Shown: one piece after another, positions 30,601-34,632 of the stretch | How positions within the stretch are numbered: the stretch's first letter is position 1 | How the letters are laid out: the number at the start of each line of letters is the position of its first letter | Origin: Enoplolaimus lenunculus | Taxonomy: Eukaryota > Nematoda > Enoplea > Enoplida > Thoracostomopsidae | Direction: 5' to 3' | Assembly (NCBI GenBank): GCA_030248215.1 | Contig: JASANG010003574.1 | Span: 32,348 to 96,347 of the forward strand | Length of the DNA stretch: 64,000 nucleotides | Program-made: the position numbers and the translations under genes | Notes under the pieces: model-generated | Database searches by the model: none | What the model was told of the DNA's origin: nothing | The model's input: only the letters and a program-made list of their open reading frames with translations

Positions 30601-32912
30601 TTAAAAATTTAAAATTTGAATCTAGAAAAGTTTGGTGCAACATAGCGTAGACAGCTGCCGTATCAAAATTTTCGGGCTGTCGTCTACGCTGCTCAGTTTG
30701 AACATATAGCAACTGTAGTCGCGTTGTTCAAATTTTAGGGGCAGCCGTCTACAGGTTTGAAACGAAAAATAGTAGCCGTCAACGATGGGCTATTTCTAAC
30801 TTCAGTAGTTGTCAGCATTTACTATATAAAAGAAACCCATAGACAGTTGCTGTTTAAAAATTTAACCAAATTTTAAAAATGAAAAACTATTTTTGAAAAA
30901 TTGAAAAGCATTGACGGTTGCTATAAAATTTTCGCAAAGGCAGCTGTTGTAGCTTTACTAATAACGAACCCGTTGAGGGCAGTTGTCTACAGTCGACGCA
31001 AAATTCCACAACGCGTACGCGAATAATTGTGGTCGACGCATAATTTACGATTACGTATTATCCGGTTCCGGTATTTTTACTATATCCGGTTCACCCAGAC
31101 TGTCTTGTTAAAATCAGTACGCGATTGTATTAAAGTTTGGCGTCGTTTTGTATTAGAGTTTTACGTAAAAGAAAGCAATTTCTATTTTAATATCTCAAAT
31201 GAGTTAAAATTGTCAAAAAAATAATTTTAATAAAAAAAACATCAATATTTTGAGCAAAACTACAAAATTCATTTTAAGTATACATAGCTACGTGTTTTTA
31301 AGAAAAAATTGTTTACTGAAATAAAACTGGGCGTTTGTGACGTTAATAATTGCAACGAAATTTGAAATAAAGTTAATATTTTGTGAAAAATACAATACGT
31401 CACAATGTGTCGCTTTGGATTTGTTTTCCTGACGCCTGCGGTGTATGAAATGTGGAACAAATTTATTTTGAAGCAAACCGAAACCTGTTGTTACCATAAA
31501 TCCCTGGGCCCATGTTAAGGGGCGTCCATGTTTCTGGTGGATTCTGTAAAAGAGTAGGTTTACATTCTAGATTATATTTTTTTGCTTAGGCTTAAGCTTA
31601 GGAACTCATTTTTGCAACGCTTAAGGCGTAGGCTTTAGGAATGCGCTTAATCTACGGTTACGCCCCTTAAAGTAATATTGGCCAAACCATTGAAATCTAA
31701 AAATTCTAGGCTGGCGGAAGTGGTGCAGGTACGGAAAATATGGACCCTCCAGGAATTTAATGAAAAACTGTTTAATTTTTCAAAGTAAGGTATAACCTAA
31801 CGAAATGAAATCCTGGCTAAACAGCAGGTAAAATGTTACACTGAACTGCAGTATTAGTAGAAGATTAAAATAAACAAAATAAAACAGAAACAAAATCAAA
31901 TACCCGTATTGAATAGTAGAAATTGAAAAGAAAATAGATATAAAAACAAAAGTAACGGTAAAAAATTTAAGAAAAAGTAACATAAATATATTAATACAAC
32001 CAAGAGTGCATGATACAAGAGTGTGCAACTCTTTGCGTTCCGCATGGTGCAAAATGTACAACCGGACGTTGCGTTTTTGGCCGCCGCCCCCAGTGGCGGA
32101 TCCAGGATTTCAAAATGGGGGGGGCAAAGTTTCACAGGTAATAAACATTATCATTGACCCATACTGTAGTGTCCCAAATAAGAGGGGAGGGGAAATAAGA
32201 GGGAGCTTATTATAAGCTGCTTATACTATTGTGTATAAAACAGAGAAATAAACAGCGTAGAACAGCAATTGACACTCTATATAACTTTTGTCGAGATGCT
32301 GTTAAGGGGCCAGGGTCGGGGTGGCCCCCCATGGATCCTTCATTGGCCGCCCCCTTGTTCAGAGGGGGGTCGCTGTCATATGCATACCCTTAAATGAAAC
32401 TATAAGGGGAGCAATTTATTGCCGGATACATAAAGTGGCATGGTTCGCATAGGTTGTACCTCCCTCTAAATAGAGGGTGGATAGGCCAAAAACGCAACGC
32501 GTGAGGGGTACATGGGTACATTTTTAGACAGAATGTTCCCAGTTGCATACTCTTGTTGATGTATGCATCATCCACTCTTGATATAACAAAGCATAATTGG
32601 TAAGCGACCAGGACACAACGTTGAATTAGTACAAACTAATGACAACAACGGTATGAAAAAGTAAGGCCTGTAGCCACCCCCAGTAAATATGCCAGACTGA
32701 GGGAGACAAAATTATGAAAGTTTTGCTGTGTTATAAAACAAATCTAAAACTTTGCCGGGGCGAAAATTGTTCCTGAGGGGCGACGACGCTCAGCACGCGC
32801 ATCCCCCTGGCCATTGGCCTGGTAAGAATATTAAGACGACGAATTAATTACAAAGCGATCAAAGCTTATTGAACTTACCCATTTCACTCCCTGCGTCTTG
32901 CCAATGAATCAT
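6535..32912 (-). CDS. Transglutaminase-family protein with Cys-to-Gly active site (18 coding exons)
   Basis: I joined 18 exons whose splice phases all agree; they total 2,808 nt, giving 935 residues. Exon 1 is either 26,974-27,007 or 32,879-32,912. Exons 2-18 end at 24,915, 23,751, 22,631, 21,363, 19,381, 17,928, 16,703, 15,923, 15,055, 13,739, 13,232, 12,867, 12,102, 10,817, 9,646, 7,324 and 6,682 (high coordinates). A ~175-residue N-terminal extension (basic patch about residues 61-76) precedes the N domain (~190-330), the papain-like core (~370-640) and two C-terminal barrels (to 935). Transglutaminases crosslink Gln to Lys through a Cys-His-Asp triad. Here the Cys is Gly500, while His559, Asp582 and Trp478 remain. 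Crosslinking is therefore unlikely, and a structural role like vertebrate band 4.2 is my inference. All the introns carry transposons. Confidence 0.85.
6696..6790. mobile_element. Family J MITE fragment (transglutaminase intron 17)
   Basis: It reads CGTATTCTCAAATGTGTGTAGCACC, the family J end, then fades. It lies only 14 bp upstream of exon 18's acceptor. Confidence 0.45.
6799..6957 (+). mobile_element. Family A MITE (transglutaminase intron 17)
   Basis: It starts GGCTCATTTAAAGATCAAGG and ends CCTATTGTTTACATTGGCC, with a short TTAGGC core. Confidence 0.7.
7188..7324 (-). CDS. Transglutaminase exon 17 (second C-terminal barrel)
   Basis: Acceptor TTTCAG|TCG (phase 0) and donor CC|GTAAGA (phase 2). 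It encodes [20 protein letters not shown] followed by GPGL, the hallmark 'NPL...L.NC.F.VEG.GL' of transglutaminase C-terminal domains. Confidence 0.88.
7362..7590 (+). mobile_element. Family B hAT-like MITE, right end lost
   Basis: It starts GGCCCATGTTACTTTAAGGG, then 'ggtttctggtgggt' and three TTAGGC blocks separated by 'aacacatttttgcaacgc'. The expected 3' terminus is replaced by GGCTTGGCCGCAATTTG. It lies in intron 16. Confidence 0.65.
7600..8150. other. Intronic sequence, nothing recognised
   Basis: This is part of transglutaminase intron 16. The minus open frame at 7,847-8,029 shows no family match and no good splice bounds. Confidence 0.3.
8155..9052. mobile_element. Three family H MITE copies in tandem
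   Basis: Copies lie at about 8,155-8,385, 8,386-8,697 and 8,698-9,052. Each has ends related to ACCAAGAGTGCATGATCA and the inverted 'gatcatccactcttggt'. The motif 'aacgcaacgcgttgcgtttttggcc' is shared inside. Adjacent copies share a boundary, which suggests tandem insertion or duplication. They lie in transglutaminase intron 16. Confidence 0.6.
9223..9443. mobile_element. Family J MITE, complete
   Basis: The left end CATATTCTCAAATGCATGTA and right end TACACACATTTGAGAATACG are inverted copies. Subterminal 'acctatcaccagctagtaataggt' also inverts. This is the best intact family J copy. Confidence 0.7.
9492..9646 (-). CDS. Transglutaminase exon 16
   Basis: Acceptor AATCAG|AAA (phase 1) and donor CAA|GTACAG (phase 0). 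It encodes [20 protein letters not shown] then CYVEETGQ, matching the family's 'Y...L.D....K....V.ETGQ' segment. Confidence 0.88.
9775..9868. mobile_element. Family J MITE fragment
   Basis: It contains 'attttgagatgagcaattgcaggagttttgtcagtttgaaaacctatcgc' and the end GCATTTGAGAATATGG. Only the right half is present. Confidence 0.5.
10137..10682 (-). mobile_element. Family B MITE expanded by an internal 73-bp minisatellite
   Basis: The left end CGGCCAATGTTACATTTAAGG and right subterminal 'cctactcttttgcagtgccaccagaaaacgg' are family B-like. The interior has been replaced by 73-bp tandem repeats. It lies in transglutaminase intron 15, just downstream of exon 15. Confidence 0.6.
10208..10650. repeat. 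73-bp minisatellite, about six copies
   Basis: Anchor 'aagcctataaacg' recurs at 10,281, 10,354, 10,427, 10,500 and 10,573, exactly 73 bp apart, with partial units on both sides. Units differ mainly at aaacaaaaagtag versus ccaacaaatattag, so variants alternate. Confidence 0.9.
10718..10817 (-). CDS. Transglutaminase exon 15 (first C-terminal barrel)
   Basis: Acceptor TTACAG|GTA (phase 0) and donor TGCG|GTAAGT (phase 1). It encodes [20 protein letters not shown] and then VKLDP, resembling 'V.YY.G.....IK..K..V.L.P'. Confidence 0.8.
10984..11200 (+). mobile_element. Family P-like MITE (CAGCGGCGGATTC end)
   Basis: The start ACAGCGGCGGATTCAGATA is a variant of the CAGTGGCGGATCC terminus of the copy at 50,925. 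It shares internal 'cattttatcacaaagaattttctg' with that copy. The right end, near 'ggacccgctagtgta', is degenerate. Confidence 0.45.
11218..11790. mobile_element. Family C MITE interrupted by family I
   Basis: The ends TACATTGTAAGCTCCAGTGAG and CACTGAAATTTACAGTATAC are family C. 'gagttgattttaactca' palindromic blocks occur inside. The centre (about 11,457-11,735) is family I sequence, so I inserted into C. Confidence 0.6.
11457..11735. mobile_element. Family I MITE nested in family C
   Basis: Shares 'aatttatctgtttagcgc' and 'ttaactaattggccatcattttta' with 63,165-63,503 (inverted) and ends CTCCGGTTGCACCCTGCTGT. Confidence 0.6.
11864..12102 (-). CDS. Transglutaminase exon 14 (core end and first barrel)
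   Basis: Acceptor TTTTAG|CG (phase 1) and donor ACG|GTTGGC (phase 0). It encodes [20 protein letters not shown], the 'G..F.....KN.S...RTV' start of the first barrel. The downstream in-frame codons (to 11,828) were left out because exon 15 continues the family motif in phase from 11,864. Confidence 0.82.
12165..12262. mobile_element. Family H MITE fragment
   Basis: It reads 'ctgcaaaaatggtgacatgcctggtacattttgtaccatg..gttgcatactcgtgtatcatgcactcttgttg', matching a family H end. It lies in intron 13. Confidence 0.4.
12375..12692. mobile_element. Family G MITE copies (one fragment, one fuller)
   Basis: A fragment ends near 12,460 (TTTGGCTACGGATCCGG). A fuller copy spans about 12,513-12,692, from GGCCCGTAGCCAGCTCAC to TTTGGCTACGGACCCGC. 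Both lie in intron 13, and the second ends about 78 bp from exon 13's donor. Confidence 0.6.
12770..12867 (-). CDS. Transglutaminase exon 13
   Basis: Acceptor TTTTTAG|A (phase 2) and donor CAG|GTACGG (phase 1). It encodes [20 protein letters not shown] then [12 protein letters not shown]. This matches 'VG..ISTK.......R.DIT..YKYPEGS' after the catalytic core. Confidence 0.88.
13073..13232 (-). CDS. Transglutaminase exon 12 (core)
   Basis: Acceptor TTTCAG|GC (phase 1) and donor CAA|GTAAAA (phase 2). It encodes [20 protein letters not shown] followed by [11 protein letters not shown], a near-textbook 'GP..V.AIK.G.....YD..F.FSEVNAD.V.W'. Confidence 0.92.
13300..13405. repeat. Short tandem repeat, about three ~50-bp units
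   Basis: The phrase 'gtacagtgtcc' followed by 'catgattggct' or 'tgattggctcg' recurs at about 13,307, 13,340 and 13,374. It lies in transglutaminase intron 11. Confidence 0.6.
13636..13739 (-). CDS. Transglutaminase exon 11 (catalytic His and Asp)
   Basis: Acceptor TTATAG|G (phase 2) and donor ACG|GTAACA (phase 1). It encodes [20 protein letters not shown] and GWQVLDGTP. His559 and Asp582 of the triad are present, 23 residues apart as in TG2 (His335, Asp358). Confidence 0.95.
14036..14246. mobile_element. Family D mariner-type MITE, complete
   Basis: TA-flanked: the ends are CACTGTAAAAAATGGGGAGTC and its inverse. Almost the whole element is a palindrome built from GAGTCAAATTTGACTC. It lies in transglutaminase intron 10. 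Confidence 0.8.
14273..14478. mobile_element. Family D mariner-type MITE, second copy
   Basis: It is flanked by TA, with ends CGCTGCAAAAAATGGTGCGTC and CACCATTGTTTGCAGAG. It begins only ~27 bp after the first copy ends and is slightly diverged from it. Confidence 0.75.
14917..15055 (-). CDS. Transglutaminase exon 10 (core)
   Basis: Acceptor TTTCAG|TT (phase 1) and donor TATG|GTAAGC (phase 2). It encodes [20 protein letters not shown], the strongly conserved stretch following the active-site helix. It ends SDSVW; that Trp precedes the catalytic His in the family. Confidence 0.95.
15260..15513. mobile_element. Family C MITE
   Basis: The left end TACACTGTAAATTCTCGTGAG and right end ACTAGAATTTACAG are inverted. 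Internal GAGTTGATTTTAACTCA-type palindromes match other copies. It lies in intron 9. Confidence 0.7.
15749..15923 (-). CDS. Transglutaminase exon 9 (active-site segment, Cys replaced by Gly; GC donor)
   Basis: Acceptor TTACAG|ATG (phase 0). It encodes [12 protein letters not shown] (Trp478) and [15 protein letters not shown]. The family has GQCW; here the codon is GGA (Gly500). No GT donor keeps the frame. The sequence CCACAA|GCAAGT offers a GC-AG donor that gives the required phase 1 and joins exon 10 as 'YTT-I-CRALGIP'. Confidence 0.9.
15975..16330 (+). mobile_element. Family L repeat
   Basis: A ~350-bp unit rich in 'taaacttaaa' starts AAGCTTAAACTATACTTG and ends GGTTAAGTTTTTAGAC. It is highly similar to 33,003-33,345 in the same orientation. 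Its ends are weakly inverted (CTAAAAACTT). It lies in transglutaminase intron 8. Confidence 0.65.
16373..16446 (+). repeat. tRNA-like sequence with A and B boxes (probable pseudogene)
   Basis: TGGTGCAGTGGTTG resembles an A box and GGTTCGATTCC is a perfect B box, 39 bp apart. The T-arm can pair, but the acceptor stem does not. It is therefore probably a tRNA relic or SINE head. Confidence 0.35.
16596..16703 (-). CDS. Transglutaminase exon 8
   Basis: Acceptor TTTCAG|TTT (phase 0) and donor AATG|GTAAGT (phase 0). It encodes [20 protein letters not shown] and ends VTRALCAM, matching 'FE.GILD.C...L......P..V.R...AM'. Confidence 0.88.
17391..17533 (-). mobile_element. Family B MITE
   Basis: It begins GCCAATATTACTTTAAGAAGC and ends CTTCCCTTAAAGTAACAGGGGCC, with a single CCTAAG block. 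It lies in intron 7. Confidence 0.65.
17720..17803. repeat. Short tandem repeat next to exon 7 donor
   Basis: About four ~18-bp units of 'gtgggaacaaaatttacc' type lie directly downstream (minus strand) of the exon 7 donor. They create a spurious open frame on the minus strand. Confidence 0.6.
17810..17928 (-). CDS. Transglutaminase exon 7
   Basis: Acceptor TTTAAG|AT (phase 1) and donor GTCAG|GTACGT (phase 0). It encodes [26 protein letters not shown] and YPWVYGQ, matching 'D.VYM.DE...EYVLN..G.I..G.....W.YGQ'. It links exon 6 (NPWCK) to exon 8 (FESGIL) in frame. Confidence 0.92.
17985..18280 (+). mobile_element. Family Q repeat
   Basis: It begins GCGCTAGCAGATCCAAAGGGGGG and continues with 'cagaaaattttttttc', 'gtccctaccttacaaattttgcgtttcataa'. 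The second copy is at 43,187-43,455. The G-run after a GGATCC-like end resembles family P ends. Confidence 0.5.
18281..18370. mobile_element. Family J MITE fragment
   Basis: 'gtgtgtagcacctgttgccagtttagtgatacttcttgtagctttcgaaccag' matches the left third of family J. Confidence 0.45.
18568..18735 (-). repeat. tRNA-derived SINE-like repeat
   Basis: On the minus strand: A box TAGCTGAGTCGTGA and B-box-like AGTTCGAAGG. 'tcgagcatcaagctcctatagctgagt' matches the other copies. It is diverged. It lies in transglutaminase intron 6. Confidence 0.55.
18778..19026. mobile_element. Family E Harbinger-like MITE abutting exon 6
   Basis: Starts GGGGTTAGGGTTGAGCTATA and ends GACGTCAAATATAGCGCAA. It is filled with 'cggacggtgacggac' and 'ccgtccgtcaccgt' inverted blocks. 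Its edge lies ~10 bp from the exon 6 donor at 19,036, so the donor context is element-adjacent. Confidence 0.6.
19037..19381 (-). CDS. Transglutaminase exon 6 (N domain to core)
   Basis: Acceptor TTTCAG|GG (phase 1) and donor CAAAC|GTACGT (phase 1). It encodes the end of the beta-sandwich ([12 protein letters not shown]) and [17 protein letters not shown], the conserved 'LFNPWC' at the start of the catalytic core. Confidence 0.92.
19703..19838. mobile_element. Family G MITE
   Basis: It runs from GTCGGGCCCGTAGCCAAGG to GAGCTGGCTACGGGTCTGG, with 'gcctcccc' and 'aagtcattgaaaagcct' inside. It lies in intron 5. Confidence 0.65.
20033..20240 (+). mobile_element. Family A MITE
   Basis: It runs from GGCCATGTAAACATCAGGGG to CAGTTCTTTACATTGGCC with a TTAGGC core. 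Flanks share CTTAAGT, a probable target duplication. Confidence 0.75.
20241..20870. other. Intronic sequence, nothing recognised
   Basis: AT-rich part of transglutaminase intron 5. 'cgctgagttcaacggtgccattttagc' and an inverted 'aatggtaccgttgaattcagc' about 250 bp later hint at an old inverted-repeat element (about 20,457-20,725). I saw no second copy. Confidence 0.35.
20871..21141 (-). mobile_element. Family A MITE with 8-bp target duplication
   Basis: It runs from GGCCAATGAAAAGAACAGGG to CCCTGATCTTTACATGGACC with a long CCTAAG core. Flanks TTACCATC and TCACCATC match at 7 of 8 bases. Confidence 0.8.
21205..21363 (-). CDS. Transglutaminase exon 5 (N-terminal beta-sandwich)
   Basis: Acceptor TCCTAG|AA (phase 1) and donor ATAG|GTATAC (phase 1). 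It encodes [20 protein letters not shown] and [19 protein letters not shown]. 'HHT' and 'L.VRRGQ.F...I.F.R' are signatures of the transglutaminase N domain. Confidence 0.92.
21595..21897. mobile_element. Family I-related MITE
   Basis: Starts GGCTGTGCCGGATATCCGGC and ends GGTATCCGGTTGCACCCTGG. The interior shares 'ccggctccg' blocks but is shorter in homology than 63,165-63,503. It lies in transglutaminase intron 4. Confidence 0.5.
22184..22478. mobile_element. Family C MITE
   Basis: The left end ACACTGTAAATTCCAGTAAG and right end TAACTCACAGTAATTTAC. It contains multiple 'ctcattttgagttaaactca' palindromes. It lies in intron 4, ~55 bp from exon 4's donor. Confidence 0.65.
22533..22631 (-). CDS. 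Transglutaminase exon 4
   Basis: Acceptor TTTCAG|AT (phase 1) and donor TAG|GTAAGT (phase 1). It encodes [16 protein letters not shown], which leads into the N-domain strand 'V...N...HHT' of exon 5. The first half is poorly conserved. Confidence 0.78.
22768..22873. mobile_element. Family D MITE fragment
   Basis: 'ccgaattcaactctggcggagtcaaattggactcag' and 'gactacacacactgagtcaaattagact' match family D, but the left terminus is missing. Confidence 0.5.
23088..23220 (+). mobile_element. Family B MITE, truncated
   Basis: Starts GGCCCATGTTACGTTTTAGG, then 'ctggtttctggtggga'. It ends TTAGCCAATGG. The hexamer core is short and diverged. It lies in intron 3. Confidence 0.55.
23548..23751 (-). CDS. 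Transglutaminase exon 3 (N-terminal extension)
   Basis: Acceptor TTTTAG|AT (phase 1) and donor GAGG|GTAAGT (phase 1). It encodes a low-complexity Ala-rich stretch ([12 protein letters not shown]) and [20 protein letters not shown]. The phase fits both neighbours. An in-frame ATG at 23,704 could be an internal start, but upstream codons are open. Confidence 0.72.
23878..24185. mobile_element. Family N MITE split by family D
   Basis: The left part (GCGACAATTCAATACCCGAC...GTCCAACAGTGTCCC) and right part (GGAATTTCAAATTACAAGTTGTC...GCATTGTCG) match the uninterrupted copy at 35,022-35,205. A family D element (23,948-24,150) sits between them. Confidence 0.65.
23948..24150. mobile_element. Family D mariner-type MITE nested in family N
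   Basis: The ends CACTGCAAAAAATGATGAGTC and CACCATTTTTTGCAATG are flanked by TA. Insertion into family N dates D as younger at this site. Confidence 0.75.
24188..24400. mobile_element. Family J MITE, diverged
   Basis: 'ttgtgtgtagcacctatcaccagttaatagg' at the left and inverted 'cattaactggtgataaatgttgcacaaatttg' at the right. Confidence 0.5.
24631..24915 (-). CDS. Transglutaminase exon 2 (N-terminal extension, basic patch)
   Basis: Acceptor TTTCAG|GC (phase 1) and donor CAAG|GTAAAT (phase 1). It encodes [16 protein letters not shown], a Pro/Gly-rich segment and the Arg-rich [16 protein letters not shown] (about residues 61-76). The extension has no domain I recognise. Its arginines could bind acidic partners or membranes, which is speculation. 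Confidence 0.72.
24995..25033 (-). pseudogene. Partial duplicate of transglutaminase exon 2 start
   Basis: TTTTCAG|AC followed by [13 protein letters not shown] repeats the first ~13 codons and acceptor of exon 2, about 118 bp upstream of it. It reaches a TGA at once and has no good donor in phase. It is probably a dead exon copy. Use as a cassette would truncate the protein. Confidence 0.55.
25210..25290. mobile_element. Family I-like fragment
   Basis: 'ttcccggaaccggaaactaaaaaatcc' and 'cggaaccggatagtaaaaatagc' match family I ends only. Confidence 0.35.
25669..26007 (+). mobile_element. Family A MITE with the longest TTAGGC array
   Basis: The left end ATAAAGATCAGGGGCGGAAC and right end TGTCACGGCCTTATTCCACACATTGGC are diverged family A termini. 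The core from about 25,780 to 25,965 is nearly continuous TTAGGC with a few TTCGGC variants. It lies in transglutaminase intron 1. Confidence 0.75.
26008..26970. other. Intron 1 sequence, largely unrecognised
   Basis: It contains a short CCTAAG tract (26,408-26,460) and a CCAGTGCCGGA-type end near 26,864-26,890. The plus open frame at 26,066-26,311 has no family match. Confidence 0.3.
26974..27007 (-). CDS. Transglutaminase alternative first exon a
   Basis: ATG at 27,005-27,007 encodes [11 protein letters not shown] plus one base, then donor TTTAG|GTAAGT. Phase 1 joins exon 2 as ...DL-G-FRPQDF. Its length (34 nt) and phase equal exon 1b, and the peptides look alike (MI, then D, S, G). An upstream exon could also exist. 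Confidence 0.6.
27008..27436. other. Upstream region of exon 1a with CCTAAG tracts
   Basis: 'taagcctcaatt', 'gtctaagcctaagcctttg' and inverse hexamers are scattered. There is no clear TATA box or initiator. Confidence 0.3.
27439..27600. mobile_element. Family G MITE
   Basis: It runs from TCGGGCCCGTAGCCAGATC to TCCCATTGGCTATAAGCC, with 'aggttgaaaattatccagtggggctaaaatttttcca' inside. Confidence 0.65.
27821..28023 (-). mobile_element. Family A MITE
   Basis: It runs from GACCACTGTAAAGAACAGGGG to CGCCCCTGATGTTTACATGGACC with a CCTAAG core. Confidence 0.75.
28110..28353 (-). mobile_element. Family A MITE
   Basis: The left side is diverged (AATAACAGGGACGTAACAG). The right end CCGCCCCTGTTCTTTACATGG is good. 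Confidence 0.65.
28493..28675 (-). mobile_element. Family A MITE
   Basis: It runs from CCAATATATAAAACAGTACCG to CACCCGTGATCTTTACAATGGAC with one CCTAAG block. Confidence 0.65.
28764..28955 (+). mobile_element. Family A MITE with perfect 8-bp target duplication
   Basis: It runs from GGCCGATGTAAAGATCAGGG to CCCGTTCTTTACATTGGC. AGAATATT occurs immediately on both sides, a clear 8-bp duplication. Confidence 0.85.
29172..29357 (+). mobile_element. Family A MITE
   Basis: It runs from GGCCTATGTAAAGATCAGGG to CCATTCGTTAAATTGGCCC and is moderately diverged. Confidence 0.65.
30142..30240 (+). mobile_element. Family B MITE fragment within family K
   Basis: 'agggcgtccaggtttttggtgggtat' then 'tagattcaagatttacattttttgctaggc' match the left half of family B. 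Confidence 0.55.
30278..30453 (-). mobile_element. Family B MITE within family K
   Basis: It runs from AATGTACTTTTATAGGGGCG to GGACGCCCCTAAAGTAACATTTGTCCC with the CCTAAG core. Confidence 0.7.
31044..31500. other. Intronic sequence, AT-rich
   Basis: A family I-like 'ttatccggttccggtatttttactatatccggttcaccc' lies near 31,055-31,093. The rest is low-complexity. Confidence 0.3.
31508..31686 (+). mobile_element. Family B MITE
   Basis: It runs from GGCCCATGTTAAGGGGCGTCC to CGCCCCTTAAAGTAATATTGGCC. Confidence 0.75.
31998..32580. mobile_element. Family H MITE interrupted by family P and M pieces
   Basis: The ends CAACCAAGAGTGCATGATAC and GCATCATCCACTCTTGATAT are family H. After 'gcgtttttggccgccgccccc' a P end (AGTGGCGGATCCAGGATTTC) begins, followed by a family M end (ACTGTAGTGTCCCAAATAAG) near 32,165. 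Family H resumes about 32,340. Confidence 0.55.
32664..32822. mobile_element. Family G-like MITE
   Basis: It runs from GGCCTGTAGCCACCCCCAGT to CCCTGGCCATTGGCCTGG and is clearly diverged from the main family. Confidence 0.4.
32879..32912 (-). CDS. Transglutaminase alternative first exon b
   Basis: ATG at 32,910-32,912 encodes [11 protein letters not shown] plus one base, then donor ATGG|GTAAGT. Length (34 nt), phase (1) and spacing of M-I, D, S and G parallel exon 1a, which suggests duplication of a promoter-exon unit. Splicing to exon 2 would span ~8 kb. Confidence 0.55.
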
Positions 32913-32945
32913 GGCTTATGTATACTATACTGTATTATATTAAAT

Positions 32946-33503
32946 AGAATCTACGACAATTCGTCGCCCGTCAACTTGTCGCCCAACAGTGTCCTACTCT
33001 CTAAAAGCTTAAACTAACTTGATTTAAGTTTAAACTAATCCACCAGTATTAAACTAACTTTTTAGACTAACTAAACTAACAGGCAGGTTTGCGCTTAAAC
33101 TCATTTGAAATCTTACATATTTTCAGTTTGAGCTAAACTTATTGAACTCTTTGATACACGGCAGCACTTGTTACTTAACCTAAAAATAAGTTTACTTAAT
33201 CTCGTGTTAAACTTGAAAACATGTTAGTTTAAGTAAAACTTAAAATTCTAGTTTAGTTATTCCGGCCAGCCATCTAAGTTTTACTTAAACTGATATTCAA
33301 GTTTAGTTAAGCTATAATTTAAGTTCAAGTTTTTAGAGAGTAAAAGGCGTGTAGAAATATGTAAGCATAATCGTAACTGTAATCTTAATCCTAAGCTCAA
33401 GCCTAAAGCATAATGATGGGCGAAAAGGTGTCGATCCGTAAAATTTCGGATTACAAGTTATCGATCGACGAGTTGTTGGGCGACGAATTTTCGTCGTACA
33501 ATA
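32946..33503. mobile_element. Family N MITE interrupted by family L
   Basis: The left end (ACGACAATTCGTCGCCCGTC...AACAGTGTCC) and right end (GGATTACAAGTTATCGATCG...GGCGACGAATTTTCGTCG) match 35,022-35,205. A family L copy fills 33,003-33,345. Confidence 0.65.
33003..33345 (+). mobile_element. Family L repeat nested in family N
   Basis: It begins AAAAGCTTAAACTAACTTG and ends AAGTTCAAGTTTTTAGAGAG. It matches 15,975-16,330 along its length. Confidence 0.7.
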
Positions 33504-33556
33504 TATACATACATACATATATATATGTGTGTATGTATGTATGTATATGTATATAA
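33503..33556. repeat. (ATAC/TATG)n microsatellite
   Basis: 'atacatacatacatatatatatgtgtgtatgtatgtatgtatatg' forms a perfect palindromic-looking tract. Confidence 0.85.
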
Positions 33557-34632
33557 GAATTTATACAATAAAAATAAATAAAATTATAAATATTTACAAA
33601 AATGATTTTAAGTCTTAAAGTATGAATTTCTTGCACCATACAAGTAAAATATACCTGGTTTCATGTTATCAAGCTAACTTTTATTTGATCACTCATACCA
33701 GATAAAGTCAGAATCTTGGTATAGGGGACAAAAAACGTCTAAATTTTCAAAATAGGAATTGATGACGGGGTATATACATATACCACATTATTTTTTGACA
33801 CATCTTAAAGATTACAATACTTAAGATATGCACCACCAAAAATACAGTGAGCTCTTATACACTTTCCTTTCACGTTCAGAATTAAGGTTTGGGCTTCTTA
33901 AAGAAAACTTTAAGTTTAGGCTTAGGCTTAGGCAAACGTTTTCCGAAACCTAAACCTAAGTCTAGCCATGACGGTTAAAGTGGACCACTGCCGTGCTGTG
34001 ACGCTTTCTGTGGCCAGCTCAGCTCCGCGACCTGGAATTGCTCGTAGACGGTAGAAGAAGACTCATAAACTTGGGATAGAATATTTTCTTAACAAGAAAT
34101 TTAAATTTTTTGACTTAAAACTGTCGAAAAATGTTTCGATTCCGCGGTGGAATGCCTGTAGCCAAATGCGTCACTACAGGGGGGAGGCATTGGGGAACCG
34201 TGCCCCACCGCTAAATTTGGGTGATGCCCCCAAATAGACTCGGTCAAAAAAGTAAACAATCCTGAATTGCAGTTGTAGGGGACTCAAAATTATTCGGTGC
34301 CCTGCCGTTCTTAGGGTGAGGGCTGCAGCAGCCACCCTCATACTCCCCATTTGAGGGAGACCCCACCCCTAAAGGGGCCCCACTTTAACCGGTTGAAAAA
34401 AACCGAAAGAAGTTTTAAAATGCGTCTGGCTTCTCGCTCGCGTTGCTCGCGAGTTTAGTGGGAACCCCAACCCCTGTCTGCTCCGGCACTGGTCAGACGC
34501 TCTTCAAAATCCACATAAGGGCTCCCAAGGTCAACAAGACCACTCCAGTCTCCGCGTCCTAGTTCTTTTTAAGTCCTACATAATTTACTGGTCGGTTCTA
34601 AAATAACAATTTCGCCATATAAACAGCTTCGT
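33557..34632. other. Mixed stretch with decayed repeat ends
   Basis: It contains a short TTAGGC tract (33,915-33,965). A GC-rich block at 34,145-34,485 ends TGCTCCGGCACTGG, a CCAGTGCCGGA-type terminus, and may be another MITE. No exon recognised. Confidence 0.3.

Larger units (their letters stand above)
29459..31043. mobile_element. Family K 1.6 kb element with ~65-bp inverted ends
   Basis: The left end (from TAATGCGTCGTCCACAATTA through CGCGTACGCG to 'gtagacgactgcc' at 29,525) is mirrored at the right (from 'gggcagttgtctac' at 30,976 to ATTGTGGTCGACGCATAA at 31,043). The interior repeats 'gtagacggctgcc'-like phrases and lacks a transposase frame. Two family B pieces are inserted in it. It lies in transglutaminase intron 1 upstream of exon 1a. 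Confidence 0.75.
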
